Positions 46,273 through 57,380 of a DNA stretch of 64,000 nucleotides are shown here, piece by piece. The number at the start of each line of letters is the position of its first letter. Positions within the stretch are counted from its first letter, which is position 1. Location of the stretch: contig NZ_SGWI01000001.1 in NCBI RefSeq assembly GCF_004519405.1, forward strand, positions 992,001-1,056,000. The letters run 5' to 3'. Both the position numbers and the translations under genes were made by a program. Source of the DNA: Pseudomonas sp. BCA17 (GTDB taxonomy: Bacteria; Pseudomonadota; Gammaproteobacteria; Pseudomonadales; Pseudomonadaceae). The notes below the pieces were generated by a model. The model did not search any database and was not told the origin of the DNA. It saw only the letters and a program-made list of their open reading frames with translations.

Positions 46273-46980
46273 TCAGCCGGCCAGACCGACGAACATATCC
46301 TGCACGTCATCATGGTTGTCCAGGCCTTCCAGAAAGGCTTCGACTTCGGCCATCTGCTCATCGGTCAAACCGCTGACCGGGTTCTTCGAGATATAGCCCA
46401 GTTTGGCTGACAGCACGGTGAACCCCTGCTCAGGCAGGGCTTTCTGCACAGCGTCGAGGTCGGTGGTTTCGGTGATGAACAGGGTGGTGCCTTCTTCCTC
46501 GCCCTCTTCGAAATCCTGGGCACCGGCTTCAATGGCGGCCATTTCCGGATCGGCGTCCGGCGTATCCGGCGACGCCTCAATCAGGCCGACGTGATTGAAG
46601 TCCCAGGCTACGGAGCCCGAGGCCCCCAGTTGGCCCTTGCGGAACGCCACGCGGATTTCCGCCACGGTGCGGTTGATGTTGTCGGTCACGCATTCGACGA
46701 TCAACGGTACCTGGTGCGGGGCGAACCCTTCATAGGTCACGCGGTGGTACTGCACGGTTTCACCCAGCAGGCCGGCGCCTTTCTTGATGGCGCGGTCGAG
46801 GGTTTCCTTGGGCATCGAAGCCTTTTTGGCCTGCTCCACCACCAGACGCAGGTGGGCATTGGTCGCGGTGTCGGCACCGTTACGGGCGGCAATGGTGATT
46901 TCTTTCACCAGCTTGCCGAAGATCTTGCCCTTGGCATTGGCTGCCGCTTCTTTATGTTTGACTTTCCACTGTGCGCCCAT
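46273..46980 (-). CDS. YebC/PmpR-family DNA-binding / translation-associated protein
   Basis: 235 residues, the family length. Starts [19 protein letters not shown] and contains [57 protein letters not shown] and the acidic domain ending [17 protein letters not shown]. Members act as transcriptional regulators (PmpR represses the quinolone system in P. aeruginosa) and some have been tied to translation of proline stretches. Pseudomonads usually have two paralogues; the ruvC-linked one is elsewhere. The start has ribosome site AGAGAG. Confidence 0.9.
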   Translation of the reverse strand: MGAQWKVKHKEAAANAKGKIFGKLVKEITIAARNGADTATNAHLRLVVEQAKKASMPKETLDRAIKKGAGLLGETVQYHRVTYEGFAPHQVPLIVECVTDNINRTVAEIRVAFRKGQLGASGSVAWDFNHVGLIEASPDTPDADPEMAAIEAGAQDFEEGEEEGTTLFITETTDLDAVQKALPEQGFTVLSAKLGYISKNPVSGLTDEQMAEVEAFLEGLDNHDDVQDMFVGLAG

Positions 46981-47080
46981 GACTCACTCTCTTCTCGTCC
47001 ATCGCACCGAAACGTCTACTGGCCGGCGCTTTGGGGGCAGAGTTTATAGGGCAAAAACGCTCCAATCCACCAAAAAACCG

Positions 47081-47938
47081 TCAAGAGGCCAACTCGAAAA
47101 ACGCCTGGATCAGGCGTAATGAGCGACGCCGCTCCACGCAACCGAGCATGTGCCGGTTGACCAGCCCATCACCTCGCAAGGCAATCGCCTGCACTCGAGG
47201 GTCGGGGCTGACCTCCATTGACGACACAACGCCCACGCCCAATTCAGCGGCGACCGCTTCGGTTACCGCTTCGCGGCTATCCAGCTCCAGCAGCACTTTG
47301 GGCTGTACACCCCGCGCCTGGCAGGCGTCATCGAAGGTACGCCGGGTGATGGAACCGGGCTCACGCAGCACCATGATCACCTCATTGAGCTGCTCCAGGG
47401 CGATCCCCCCGGACTGCCTGGCCCAGGCATGGCCCGAAGGCACCAGCGCGCAGATTCGCGACTCACTCAAGGGGTGCAAATGCAGGCCATGGCGCGGTTC
47501 CACCTCGGTCAGCACCGCCACATCCGCATGTTCGGACAGCAACGCCGCCAGGGTTTCCTGAGCATTGCCCAGGCGCAGGTTGACGGTGATGCCCGGGTAA
47601 CGCGCACGCAGGCTGGCAATCATCGGCATCACCAGGTGCGGGCCATCCGCCGCCACTTCCAAGCGCCCGCTCAGCAGTTGCCGGTTGGCTTCCAGCAGCG
47701 CCTGCGCTTCATCCACCAGGCCGAAGATCGCCCGGGTGATGGCGGCCAGGCGCGTCCCCTCCTCAGTCAGTTCCACCCGCCGTGCCGTACGACGCAGCAG
47801 CGGGATCTGGTAGTGCTCCTCCAGCGCCTTGATATGCCCGGTCACTGCCGGCTGGCTGATAAACAATCGTGCCGCCGCCCGGGTAAAGCTGCCCTCGCGG
47901 GCCACGGCATCGAATGCGCGCAGTTGGAATAAATTCAT
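47081..47938 (-). CDS. LysR-family regulator of 2-aminoethylphosphonate degradation
   Basis: 285 residues from the ATG at 47938 (MNLFQLRAFDAVAREGSFTR); the open frame to 47998 adds only promoter DNA. Winged helix AAARLFISQPAVTGHIKALE, then an effector domain. Divergent from phnW across 111 bp that include the inverted repeat AGCTATC-N9-GATAGCT right at its start codon, so it most likely activates phnWX in response to aminoethylphosphonate and represses itself. Confidence 0.88.
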   Translation of the reverse strand: MNLFQLRAFDAVAREGSFTRAAARLFISQPAVTGHIKALEEHYQIPLLRRTARRVELTEEGTRLAAITRAIFGLVDEAQALLEANRQLLSGRLEVAADGPHLVMPMIASLRARYPGITVNLRLGNAQETLAALLSEHADVAVLTEVEPRHGLHLHPLSESRICALVPSGHAWARQSGGIALEQLNEVIMVLREPGSITRRTFDDACQARGVQPKVLLELDSREAVTEAVAAELGVGVVSSMEVSPDPRVQAIALRGDGLVNRHMLGCVERRRSLRLIQAFFELAS

Positions 47939-47961
47939 AGCTATCGGCCTCACTGATAGCT
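47939..47961. promoter_or_regulatory. Inverted repeat in the phn divergent promoter
   Basis: AGCTATC-N9-GATAGCT, perfect 7-bp arms, abutting the regulator start codon: probable autorepression operator. Confidence 0.55.
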
Positions 47962-48049
47962 CGCATAACAACAAACAATTTGATTGATGACAACCCAAAC
48001 TGCAATTTAGGGGCCGTAGATTGACTCGACCGCTTCATGAGGAGCTGCA

Positions 48050-49171
48050 ATGACCCCGCCGATTCTGCTGACGCCCGGCCCGCTGACCACTTCCGCTCGC
48101 ACCCGTCAGGCGATGAGGGAGGATTGGGGCTCATGGGATGAGCGTTTCAACCAACTTACCGCGGGTGTCTGCGAGCAGTTACTGGCGATCATCAACGGCG
48201 CCGCCAGCCATCATTGCGTACCGTTGCAAGGCAGCGGCACCTTTGCCGTCGAGGCCGCCATCGGTACCCTGGTACCACGCAACGGCAACGTGCTGGTGTT
48301 GATCAACGGCGCCTACGGCAAGCGCCTGGCGACGATCTGCGAAGTGCTCGGCCGTTCATTCACCGCCTTTGAAACCGCCGAAAACGAACCGATCACCGCC
48401 GCTGACGTGGACCGCCTGCTCCAGGCGGACGAAAGCATCACCCACGTCGCATTGATTCACTGCGAAACCAGCACTGGCATTCTCAACTCGCTGGCGTCGA
48501 TCGCCCAGGTGGTGAAAAACCACGGTAAGCGCCTGATCATCGACGCCATGAGTTCGTTCGGCGCCATTGCGATCGATGCCTGCGAGGTGCCTTTCGATGC
48601 CCTGATCGCCGCCTCGGGCAAGTGCCTGGAAGGTGTGCCGGGCATGGGTTTCGTTTTCGCGGAAAAACACGCACTGGCCGCCTCTCAAGGCAATTGTCAT
48701 TCCCTGGCGCTGGACCTGTTCGATCAACACAGCTACATGGCCAGGACCGGCCAATGGCGCTTCACTCCGCCGACCCATGTGGTCGCTGCCCTGCACGAAG
48801 CGCTGGTGCAATACGCCGAGGAAGGCGGGCAGCCGTCGCGCCATCAACGCTACGCCAACAATTGCCAGGCGCTGCTGGAGGGCATGGCCGAACTGGGCTT
48901 GCGCAGCTTTCTGCCGGCCGCAATCCAGGCGCCGATCATCGTCACGTTCCACGCTCCGCAAGACCCGCATTACCAATTCAAGGCGTTTTATGAACGGGTC
49001 AAGGCCAAGGGTTTCATCCTGTATCCCGGCAAATTGACCAAGGTGGAAACCTTCCGCATCGGCTGCATCGGTCATATCGACGCCACTGACATCCGCGCCG
49101 CCGTCACCGCCATCGCCGAAGCGCTGCACGCCATGCACATCAACCTTTCTTTGCCTGGATCACCCGTATGA
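48050..49171 (+). CDS. phnW: 2-aminoethylphosphonate--pyruvate transaminase
   Basis: PLP enzyme that converts 2-aminoethylphosphonate and pyruvate to phosphonoacetaldehyde and alanine. 373 residues. Starts [20 protein letters not shown], has [30 protein letters not shown], the PLP-aspartate segment [20 protein letters not shown] and the lysine loop [23 protein letters not shown] follows GAGGAG at good spacing. It overlaps phnX by 4 bp (ATGA). The product goes straight to PhnX. Confidence 0.96.
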   Translation: MTPPILLTPGPLTTSARTRQAMREDWGSWDERFNQLTAGVCEQLLAIINGAASHHCVPLQGSGTFAVEAAIGTLVPRNGNVLVLINGAYGKRLATICEVLGRSFTAFETAENEPITAADVDRLLQADESITHVALIHCETSTGILNSLASIAQVVKNHGKRLIIDAMSSFGAIAIDACEVPFDALIAASGKCLEGVPGMGFVFAEKHALAASQGNCHSLALDLFDQHSYMARTGQWRFTPPTHVVAALHEALVQYAEEGGQPSRHQRYANNCQALLEGMAELGLRSFLPAAIQAPIIVTFHAPQDPHYQFKAFYERVKAKGFILYPGKLTKVETFRIGCIGHIDATDIRAAVTAIAEALHAMHINLSLPGSPV

Positions 49172-49995
49172 ACTATCAGAACCCTACTACCCTGCAGGCC
49201 GTGATCCTCGATTGGGCCGGCACCGTGGTCGATTTCGGCTCCTTCGCGCCCACGCAGATCTTTGTCGAAGCCTTCGCCGAATTCGGAGTGCAAGTCTCCA
49301 TCGAAGAAGCCCGTGGCCCGATGGGCATGGGTAAATGGGAGCATATCCGCACCCTGTGCGATCAGCCGCAGGTGGCCGAACGTTATCGCAAGGTGTTCGG
49401 CCGCACGCCGACCGACGATGACGTCACCGCCATCTACCAGCGCTTCATGCCGCTACAGATCGAGAAGATCGGCGAGCACTCGGCGCTGATCCCCGGCGCC
49501 CTCGACACCATTGCCCGTCTGCGTGTGCAGGGCATCAAGATCGGCTCCTGCTCAGGCTACCCCAAGCAGGTGATGGACAAGGTGGTTGCCCTGGCTGCCA
49601 CCAATGGCTACATCGCCGACCATGTGGTTGCCACCGACGAAGTGCCCAACGGCCGACCATGGCCGGCCCAGGCCCTGGCCAACGTGATCGCACTGGGCAT
49701 CGACGATGTAGCGGCCTGCGTGAAGGTCGACGACACCGTGCCGGGCATCCTTGAAGGCCGCCGTGCCGGTATGTGGACCGTGGCCCTGACCTGTTCCGGC
49801 AATGCCCTTGGCCTGACCTACGAACAGTTCCGCGCCTTGGACGAACCGACCCTGGCCGGCGAACGCACGCGCATCGAAAAACTGTTCAACGCCTCGCGTC
49901 CGCATTACCTGATCGACACCATCAGCGACTTGCCCGCGGTGATTACCGCAATCAACCAGCGTATGGCTAACGGGGAGATGCCCCAAAGCAGTTGA
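49168..49995 (+). CDS. phnX: Phosphonoacetaldehyde hydrolase (phosphonatase)
   Basis: HAD-superfamily enzyme that splits phosphonoacetaldehyde into acetaldehyde and phosphate. 275 residues. Nucleophile Asp in [17 protein letters not shown], Schiff-base lysine in [14 protein letters not shown], motif II in [16 protein letters not shown], and the acidic motif in [20 protein letters not shown]. Translationally coupled to phnW. No phosphonate transporter genes lie in the window, so uptake is encoded elsewhere. Confidence 0.96.
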   Translation: MNYQNPTTLQAVILDWAGTVVDFGSFAPTQIFVEAFAEFGVQVSIEEARGPMGMGKWEHIRTLCDQPQVAERYRKVFGRTPTDDDVTAIYQRFMPLQIEKIGEHSALIPGALDTIARLRVQGIKIGSCSGYPKQVMDKVVALAATNGYIADHVVATDEVPNGRPWPAQALANVIALGIDDVAACVKVDDTVPGILEGRRAGMWTVALTCSGNALGLTYEQFRALDEPTLAGERTRIEKLFNASRPHYLIDTISDLPAVITAINQRMANGEMPQSS

Positions 49996-50020
49996 ACAGG
50001 TCGAGTACCGACCAGATGCA

Positions 50021-50049
50021 GCCCTCACCTCGGCATGCGTGGTGAGGGC
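50021..50049 (+). terminator. Hairpin after phnX
   Basis: GCCCTCACC-N11-GGTGAGGGC, a perfect nine-base-pair stem 26 bp after the phnX stop, without a T-run. It also abuts the convergent ORF at 50063. Confidence 0.55.
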
Positions 50050-50062
50050 CGACGCGAACTTT

Positions 50063-50641
50063 TCAGGTCAACTCGAGCGCATCGCAAGGATAGGGTTCCG
50101 TAGGCCCCCCCTTCGTACGGATAATCGTGATCCCAGAACGTCGACTGCAGCAGTCTACGTTGCCGTCATAGCCGAATTGAACGCCTCCCGGCGCAAATAC
50201 CACACCTTTCCCCCCTGAGGCGCGCAGCTCCGGCCAAGTGGTACGCCGAACATAAGCCTCCAGGCCCAGTCGTTTAAAACCGTTGCCTACATCCTTGCCA
50301 CTCTGCACAACGTCGAGGGCGTGATCGAAGCTGTCCAGGCCTGTTTCGAGTTGGACCCGCTTGATACTGGCGGCATGCATGAAGTTGACATCCATGGCCA
50401 TATCGGGGTGCGAGGGCGACCATATGCCGGTCCTTTTTTGTGACTTTTCGATCTCTTGTGGAGATAGCGTAAGTTTAAAACCGTCACGCATTTCAATGTG
50501 ATAACCATCATCATGATTTTCTATAGCGGAGTAAATTCCCAGAGGACTCTGGCCATACTTCATCATCGCCGCTTTAATCGCAGATTCATTATCGGTGTAT
50601 CTTTTATCACGATTAAGTTCGACCCACACGTCGGTGGGCAT
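50063..50641 (-). CDS. Unrecognised protein, C-terminal part of a TAG-interrupted frame
   Basis: 192 codons from the ATG at 50641. No signal peptide or membrane helix; contains IKAAMMKYGQSPLGIYSAIE, GYHIEMRDGFKLTLSPQEIE and WPELRASGGKGVVFAPGG; I recognise no family. It is in the same frame as the ORF ending at 50678, with only a TAG and 12 sense codons (KLAHISSTKKGE) between. It is therefore either the rear part of a single gene of about 309 codons broken by one nonsense mutation, or a second cistron that restarts from the weak site AAGGGCGAG. Codons are AT-richer than neighbours. Confidence 0.6.
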   Translation of the reverse strand: MPTDVWVELNRDKRYTDNESAIKAAMMKYGQSPLGIYSAIENHDDGYHIEMRDGFKLTLSPQEIEKSQKRTGIWSPSHPDMAMDVNFMHAASIKRVQLETGLDSFDHALDVVQSGKDVGNGFKRLGLEAYVRRTTWPELRASGGKGVVFAPGGVQFGYDGNVDCCSRRSGITIIRTKGGPTEPYPCDALELT

Positions 50642-50677
50642 CTCGCCCTTTTTCGTCGAGGAAATATGCGCAAGCTT

Positions 50678-50992
50678 CTATGGCTCGGATTGTATGGAAA
50701 CTTCATGACTCTGTTTTTTTATTGCCGCCGGTGCGACTGTCTGTGGCATCACCGGTTGTTCATTCACGACCTCTTTGCGACTGAAAAGCCGATTAAACAT
50801 CTGGATAAGCATGGCCAAGGCTTGCATTAACGCCGCGATTTCATTGGAGGAAGGAGCAGGAGGGGTTGACGACGCAGTTACAGAATCGGCGAGTGCCATC
50901 TGCTGTTGCCCGGCATTTTTAACCACACGGGGTTCAAACTGATCGCCCTTATAATATATAGCGTTTGAGTTAGCCGAAAAACCATTAATCAT
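50678..50992 (-). CDS. Unrecognised protein, N-terminal part of a TAG-interrupted frame
   Basis: 104 codons: Ser/Thr/Pro/Gln-rich N-terminus (MINGFSANSNAIYYKGDQF), then an amphipathic-to-hydrophobic helix at about 50-72 (EIAALMQALAMLIQMFNRLF) and a polar tail ending SIQSEP before TAG. The composition of the first 50 residues (polar, low in acidic residues) is reminiscent of type III secreted proteins, but no hrp box or chaperone gene is visible, so this is only a suggestion. The frame continues past the TAG into the next ORF. Confidence 0.55.
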   Translation of the reverse strand: MINGFSANSNAIYYKGDQFEPRVVKNAGQQQMALADSVTASSTPPAPSSNEIAALMQALAMLIQMFNRLFSRKEVVNEQPVMPQTVAPAAIKKQSHEVSIQSEP

Positions 50993-51377
50993 ACAACAGC
51001 CTTATCCGTTAATTGAGTTTTCATAGGGGTAAAAACAGAAACAACCCTGAAGCACACGCATCCTGCCAGCCCACGCCCGACAACTACAAGCAGCAACTTC
51101 GAACAACTTATGTCCATTACTTTATTTATCTTAAGCCAACTTTCCGACGCACTCGCAAATAGCCATCCCACTCAATCTATATATATGCCACACATCCGAG
51201 CGGCCTCTGTCCTACAAAGCAGAACGACGAGCGCCTGCCCAGGCACGGCCCCACAACAACTGATAGAGATCAAAACAACCGCACTTACACCGGGCAAAAC
51301 CCTCAAAACAGGCTTACAGTTAAAGTACTCCGTCACCAAAGAACGGAGGTTTGCCCTGATGAGTGAGGAACCCAGCG
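50993..51377. other. AT-rich intergenic region
   Basis: About 385 bp without a convincing gene. A 121-codon frame on the plus strand (51110-51475) runs into cytochrome b561 and has no recognisable features. No clear promoter elements were seen. Base composition is lower in GC than the flanks, like the adjacent TAG-split locus. Confidence 0.4.
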
Positions 51378-51935
51378 ATGCCGTGGAAAAATTCCGATAC
51401 GCGTTACAGCACCATGTCAATTGCGCTGCATTGGTTGATGGTGGTGCTGCTGGCGGTGGTTTACGCCTGCATTGAGTTTCGTGGGGTCTTTCCCAAAGGC
51501 AGTGGCGGTCGGGCATTGATTGTGGAAATGCACTTCATGTTCGGCCTGACCGTGTTTGTACTGGTTTGGCTGCGTCTGTTCGCACGCGCATTGGGCGTCG
51601 CGCCGAAAATCCTCCCGGCACCGCCGCCCTGGCAGGCGGCACTGGCGACACTGATGCATGTGGCGCTGTACGTATTCATGATCGGCACGCCGATTCTGGG
51701 CTGGCTGATCGTCAGTGCCCAAGGGCATTCCGTGATGTTCTACGGGATAGAGTTGCCGCCCTTGATCGGCGAAAACAAAGACTTGGCCAAGCAGATCAAG
51801 GAGTGGCATGAACTGAGCGGCACCGTCGGATATTGGCTGATCGGGCTGCATGCATTGGCGGGGATCTACCACCACTACATCGTGCGCGATAACACGGCGC
51901 TGCGCATGATGCCGGGCAAGCGCGCTACCCCGTGA
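51378..51935 (+). CDS. Cytochrome b561 (second copy)
   Basis: 185 residues from the ATG at 51378 (MPWKNSDTRYS, GAGG upstream); a GTG at 51363 is an alternative start. Four helices with heme histidines in SIALHWLMVVLLAVVYACIE, IVEMHFMFGLTVFVLVWLRL, and the last helix WLIGLHALAGIYHHYIVRD. Inner-membrane electron carrier. It differs considerably from the b561 at 34209. Its 3' end overlaps the convergent gene by 11 bp. Confidence 0.92.
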   Translation: MPWKNSDTRYSTMSIALHWLMVVLLAVVYACIEFRGVFPKGSGGRALIVEMHFMFGLTVFVLVWLRLFARALGVAPKILPAPPPWQAALATLMHVALYVFMIGTPILGWLIVSAQGHSVMFYGIELPPLIGENKDLAKQIKEWHELSGTVGYWLIGLHALAGIYHHYIVRDNTALRMMPGKRATP

Positions 51936-52815
51936 ACCCTCGGCGGCCTTGCAGGCCGCCGGTATGGATGAAGATCAACCGGGTGCCAGGCGTGAAGCGC
52001 CCGGCCTCGATCCGCTGTTTCAACGCAAGCAATGCTTTACCCGTGTAGAGCGGCTCCAGCGGCAAGCCACAGGCCTGCTCGGTGGCCTCGATAAAGTCGA
52101 GCAACACCGGGTCGACCTTGGCGAAACCGCCCCGGCTGGCGTCCAGCAGTTCATAACCGCCCTGCACGATAGCTTCGACGTTCTGCGCAACACCGTGGTC
52201 ATCCGGCACGGCCATGGCGCCGTACACCGGATGCGCCCCCCCTTCAGCCATCACCAGCCCCGCCAGCGTCGTACCGGTACCCACCGCCAACCACCAACCG
52301 TCATAACCCGACCAGCCCAACGTGGGCAATTGTGCGCGAGCCTGCTCCACCAGTCCCCCACAGCCCGTTGCGCCGGCCCTTCCGCCACCGCCTTCGGGCA
52401 CCGGATGCAGGTGCGGGTATTGCTCGCGCCAGGCTAACCAGAAGTCCGGCGCATGCCGCGCACGGTAGCCGCCATAGCCCAGCCAATGCAGCTGCATGCC
52501 GAAGGCTTTGAGGTCGAGGACGGTAGGCGTGTCTTGAGGGTGGCCGCGCAACAGGCCAACGGTGGGGAACCCCAGACGTTGCCCGGCCGCCGCCAAGGCA
52601 TGCAAATGGTTGGAGTAAGCGCCGCCCAGGCTAATGATGCCGCTGGCGGCCAGCGCTTGCGCCTGTGCCAGATGCCCGGTGAGCTTGAACCACTTGTTGC
52701 CGCTGATCAGCGGGTCGATACGATCCAGGCGCAATACCGCCAACTCGACGCCCTTCAACCAGCCCAGGTGCAAGGGTTCAAGGGGAGCGTGGGGAAGCCA
52801 GTCGAAGGGACCCAT
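51925..52815 (-). CDS. PLP-dependent D-cysteine desulfhydrase / ACC deaminase-like enzyme
   Basis: Fold-type II PLP protein of 296 residues from the ATG at 52815 (MGPFDWLPHAPLEPLHLG); the ribosome site is poor. The PLP lysine lies in LISGNKWFKLTGHL and the phosphate-binding loop in AVGTGTTLAGLVMA; GGAYSNHLHALAAAG is also typical. ACC deaminase and D-cysteine desulfhydrase share this scaffold, and the sequence is shorter than true AcdS (about 338), so D-cysteine desulfhydrase or a related deaminase is more likely. Confidence in exact substrate is low. Confidence 0.8.
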   Translation of the reverse strand: MGPFDWLPHAPLEPLHLGWLKGVELAVLRLDRIDPLISGNKWFKLTGHLAQAQALAASGIISLGGAYSNHLHALAAAGQRLGFPTVGLLRGHPQDTPTVLDLKAFGMQLHWLGYGGYRARHAPDFWLAWREQYPHLHPVPEGGGGRAGATGCGGLVEQARAQLPTLGWSGYDGWWLAVGTGTTLAGLVMAEGGAHPVYGAMAVPDDHGVAQNVEAIVQGGYELLDASRGGFAKVDPVLLDFIEATEQACGLPLEPLYTGKALLALKQRIEAGRFTPGTRLIFIHTGGLQGRRGFTG

Positions 52816-52870
52816 CGGGGGATCTGCATGAAAAACGGGGCGGTAGTCTAACACCGCCCCGCTTGGGACC

Positions 52871-54970
<2,100 letters not shown>

Positions 54971-55121
54971 TTATGTCCCACAGACTAAGAGCCGGTGGAC
55001 CAGCGCTCAATGACTGAAACTGACAAGTTATTGATCCAAATGTACAGCGCCCCTTGGCAAGGCGCCCCCTGGGCCCTACCCTAGTCGCGAACCCTCCACC
55101 CGGTCTGTTGTCTGTTGCCCC

Positions 55122-56252
55122 ATGCGTAAACTTTTAGCCTTCACCGTCACCCTGGCCCTGGTTGCCGCCGTCGCCGCGTATCTGGTCTGGACCCAGGAGC
55201 GCCCCGTGGCGCATTACCTGTCGGACCTGCGCATCACCCTGGCCGTCAACGAAGGTGTGCCAGCAGATCGCGGCAACCTGTTGGGCATCCAGCCGGAGCT
55301 GTTCCCCGCCGACTACCAGAGCTCGGAACGCCTGCACCTGAAACTCGCGGCCTACCTGCAAAAGGCCCGGGACCAGGGGTTGATCAACAGCAAGACTATC
55401 GTGGTGCTGCCGGAACATATCGGTACCTGGCTGATGTTGGGTGGCGAGAAAAACGAGCTGTACCAGGCCATCCACCTCAAGGACGCGATGAACTGGCTGT
55501 CGGCCAGTAACCCATTCCTGTTTGCCCGCGCCTGGCTCGGCGCCACCGGCGAGAATCGCATGGACGACGCCTACCTGCGCATGAAAGCGCCAGCGATGGC
55601 CCGCGACTATCAAGCACTTTTCGGCGGCCTGGCCAAAGAGTTCGGCGTCACCTTGGTGGCCGGCTCCATCGCCCTGCCCGATCCGAACGTGAGCCAGGGG
55701 CAACTGCACATAGGCCATGGCGCGCTGTACAACGCCAGCCTGGTGTTCGGCGCCGACGGTTCGCCCTTGGGCCAGCCCCAGCGCCAGCTCTATCCCATTT
55801 ATGACGAGCGCGGTTTTATCCAACCGGGCGCTGAAGACCTCGTCAGTGTGGTCGACACGCCGGCCGGACGCCTGGGCATCCTGATCGGCAGCGACAGTTG
55901 GTACCCGGACAACTACCGCAAGCTCAACGAACAAGGCGCGCAACTGGTCGCGGTGCCGGCCTTTGTAATCGGCCGCGACACGTGGGACCGACCGTGGCGC
56001 GGTTTCAAAAGCGTGTCTACACCGTCCGAAATCAGCCTCAAGCCCGAAGAACTCAGCGAAGGCGAAGCCTGGCGCCGCCTCACCCTGATCAGCCAGCAGC
56101 CCATCAGCCAGGCCACGGCGGGCATGAGCGTGTTTCTGCGTGGGCAGTTCTGGGACCTGGGTACCGCCGGGCACAGCTTTTTGAGCAACAACGGGCAGAT
56201 CACCGCCGACAGCGACGCCCGTGGCGCACGCCTGTTGAATATCTGGCTGTAG
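55122..56252 (+). CDS. Nitrilase-fold (carbon-nitrogen hydrolase) protein without catalytic cysteine
   Basis: 376 residues. N-terminal membrane anchor or uncleaved signal (LLAFTVTLALVAAVAAYLVW), so the body is periplasmic. The nitrilase domain has the first catalytic Glu in VVLPEHIGTWL. At the cysteine position (xGxLICYD in active members) it reads LGILIGSDSWYPDNYRKLNE, a Gly where Cys is expected. The middle lysine region QRQLYPIYDERG also departs from the usual R-K-x-H-L. Probably not an active amidase of the usual type; it could bind a substrate or act in lipoprotein or envelope processes. The next gene begins 4 bp after it. Confidence 0.82.
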   Translation: MRKLLAFTVTLALVAAVAAYLVWTQERPVAHYLSDLRITLAVNEGVPADRGNLLGIQPELFPADYQSSERLHLKLAAYLQKARDQGLINSKTIVVLPEHIGTWLMLGGEKNELYQAIHLKDAMNWLSASNPFLFARAWLGATGENRMDDAYLRMKAPAMARDYQALFGGLAKEFGVTLVAGSIALPDPNVSQGQLHIGHGALYNASLVFGADGSPLGQPQRQLYPIYDERGFIQPGAEDLVSVVDTPAGRLGILIGSDSWYPDNYRKLNEQGAQLVAVPAFVIGRDTWDRPWRGFKSVSTPSEISLKPEELSEGEAWRRLTLISQQPISQATAGMSVFLRGQFWDLGTAGHSFLSNNGQITADSDARGARLLNIWL

Positions 56253-56256
56253 CCCC

Positions 56257-57285
56257 TTGAAGCCAGTGCGCCTTGGGGATCTGTCGGTGGGTTTCGTGCA
56301 CACCCTGGCCGACGCCGTCCACAGCCACGGCCTTGACCCGCAACCGCTGCTGCTGCAATACGGCCTGGACCCGGCACGCCTGGCCGAGGCTGGCGCACGC
56401 CTGTCGATCCCGCGCTATATGCGCCTGGGCCACGCAGCTATCCAGCTGACCGGAGACCCAAGCCTGGGCCTGCGTATGGGCGAGCTCAGCCGCTTGAGCC
56501 AGGCCGGGCTGGCAGGCGTCACCGCCGCCCAGGCGCCCAACGTGCGCGAAGCCGCACGTACGCTGACGCGCTTCGAAGCCTTGTACGGCTCCAACTATCG
56601 CGGGCAGTCGAGCTTTCATGAGGATGCCGAAGGCGCCTGGCTGCGGTTCTACTCCATCAGCCCCTACAACGCTTACAACCGTTTTGTGGTGGACTCGATC
56701 ATCGCTGGCTGGCTGCACCAATTGTCGAGCCTGGCCCAGCAACCCGTGCGTGCGCAGCGTATCGACATCGAGTTCGAAGCGCCCGAATACAGCGAACACT
56801 ACAGTGCGCTCGGAGACATTCACTTCGGCGCCGACGCCAACCAACTGCGTCTGGGCCAGGAAACCCTGGCCCTGCGCAACCCACAGCACTGCCCGAGCAC
56901 GTGGCATCTGTTGCTGCAGTTGTGTGAAAGGGAGTTGGAACAGCTGACCCGCACCCGCAGCCTGCGCGAGCGCATTACCCGTTTGCTCGGGCCGATGCTC
57001 AATGGCGGCCGGGAACCCGACCTGGAAGAAGTGGCGGCGCGCTTGAAGCTGCCCACCTGGACACTGCGCCGCAAACTGGCCGAAGAAGGCACTCAGTTTC
57101 GCGCGATTCTCAACGATACCCGCCGCGACTTGGCCATGACCTACATTCGCGACACGGAACTGGCGTTCGGCGAAATCGCCTACTTGCTCGGTTTTGCCTC
57201 AGCCCAGGCGTTTCAGCGGGCGTTCAGGCGGTGGAACAACCAGACCCCAGGGGAATTTCGCCGCAGCCAGCGGCATTCCGCCTGA
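56257..57285 (+). CDS. AraC-family transcriptional regulator
   Basis: 342 residues if started at TTG 56257, four bases after the nitrilase-like gene; a GTG at 56266 is an alternative and no good ribosome site is seen for either. N-terminal ~210 residues match the Arabinose_bd domain of OruR/ArgR-like AraC members (LLQYGLDPARLAEAGARLSI). The C-terminal double HTH has VAARLKLPTWTLRRKLAEEG and EIAYLLGFASAQAFQRAFRR, WNNQTPGEFR. It probably regulates the upstream gene or a nearby lipid pathway. Confidence 0.87.
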   Translation: MKPVRLGDLSVGFVHTLADAVHSHGLDPQPLLLQYGLDPARLAEAGARLSIPRYMRLGHAAIQLTGDPSLGLRMGELSRLSQAGLAGVTAAQAPNVREAARTLTRFEALYGSNYRGQSSFHEDAEGAWLRFYSISPYNAYNRFVVDSIIAGWLHQLSSLAQQPVRAQRIDIEFEAPEYSEHYSALGDIHFGADANQLRLGQETLALRNPQHCPSTWHLLLQLCERELEQLTRTRSLRERITRLLGPMLNGGREPDLEEVAARLKLPTWTLRRKLAEEGTQFRAILNDTRRDLAMTYIRDTELAFGEIAYLLGFASAQAFQRAFRRWNNQTPGEFRRSQRHSA

Positions 57286-57293
57286 AGTCGGGG

Positions 57294-57380
57294 TTACAGC
57301 TCGGTAGCGTCGTCAACCGGATCCAGCGGGTCCAATTCAAACGCCTGGTACTCCAGCAGTTCTTCCTGGTAATCGTCCAT
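57294..57380 (-). CDS. 28-residue acidic microprotein
   Basis: An ORF of 29 codons on the minus strand with GTGAGGA ribosome site seven bases upstream of ATG. Product begins MDDYQEELLEYQAFE and ends DPVDDATEL; about one third of residues are Asp or Glu and it has no membrane segment. Its strong ribosome site, clean start and stop, and biased coding composition argue for a real gene despite its size. Convergent with the AraC gene. I believe similar short proteins occur across Pseudomonas, but have not checked. Confidence 0.6.
   Translation of the reverse strand: MDDYQEELLEYQAFELDPLDPVDDATEL

Noticed and set aside
51110..51475. 121-codon plus-strand ORF before cytochrome b561
   Set aside because: Runs out of frame into the cytochrome gene and has no recognisable features. 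A good ribosome site (CGGAGG) precedes an internal ATG at 51359, but that frame is short and ends in the cytochrome gene.
57306..57380. Treating the AraC-lipoprotein gap as empty
   Set aside because: A complete short ORF with ribosome site is visible on the minus strand and is listed as a feature.
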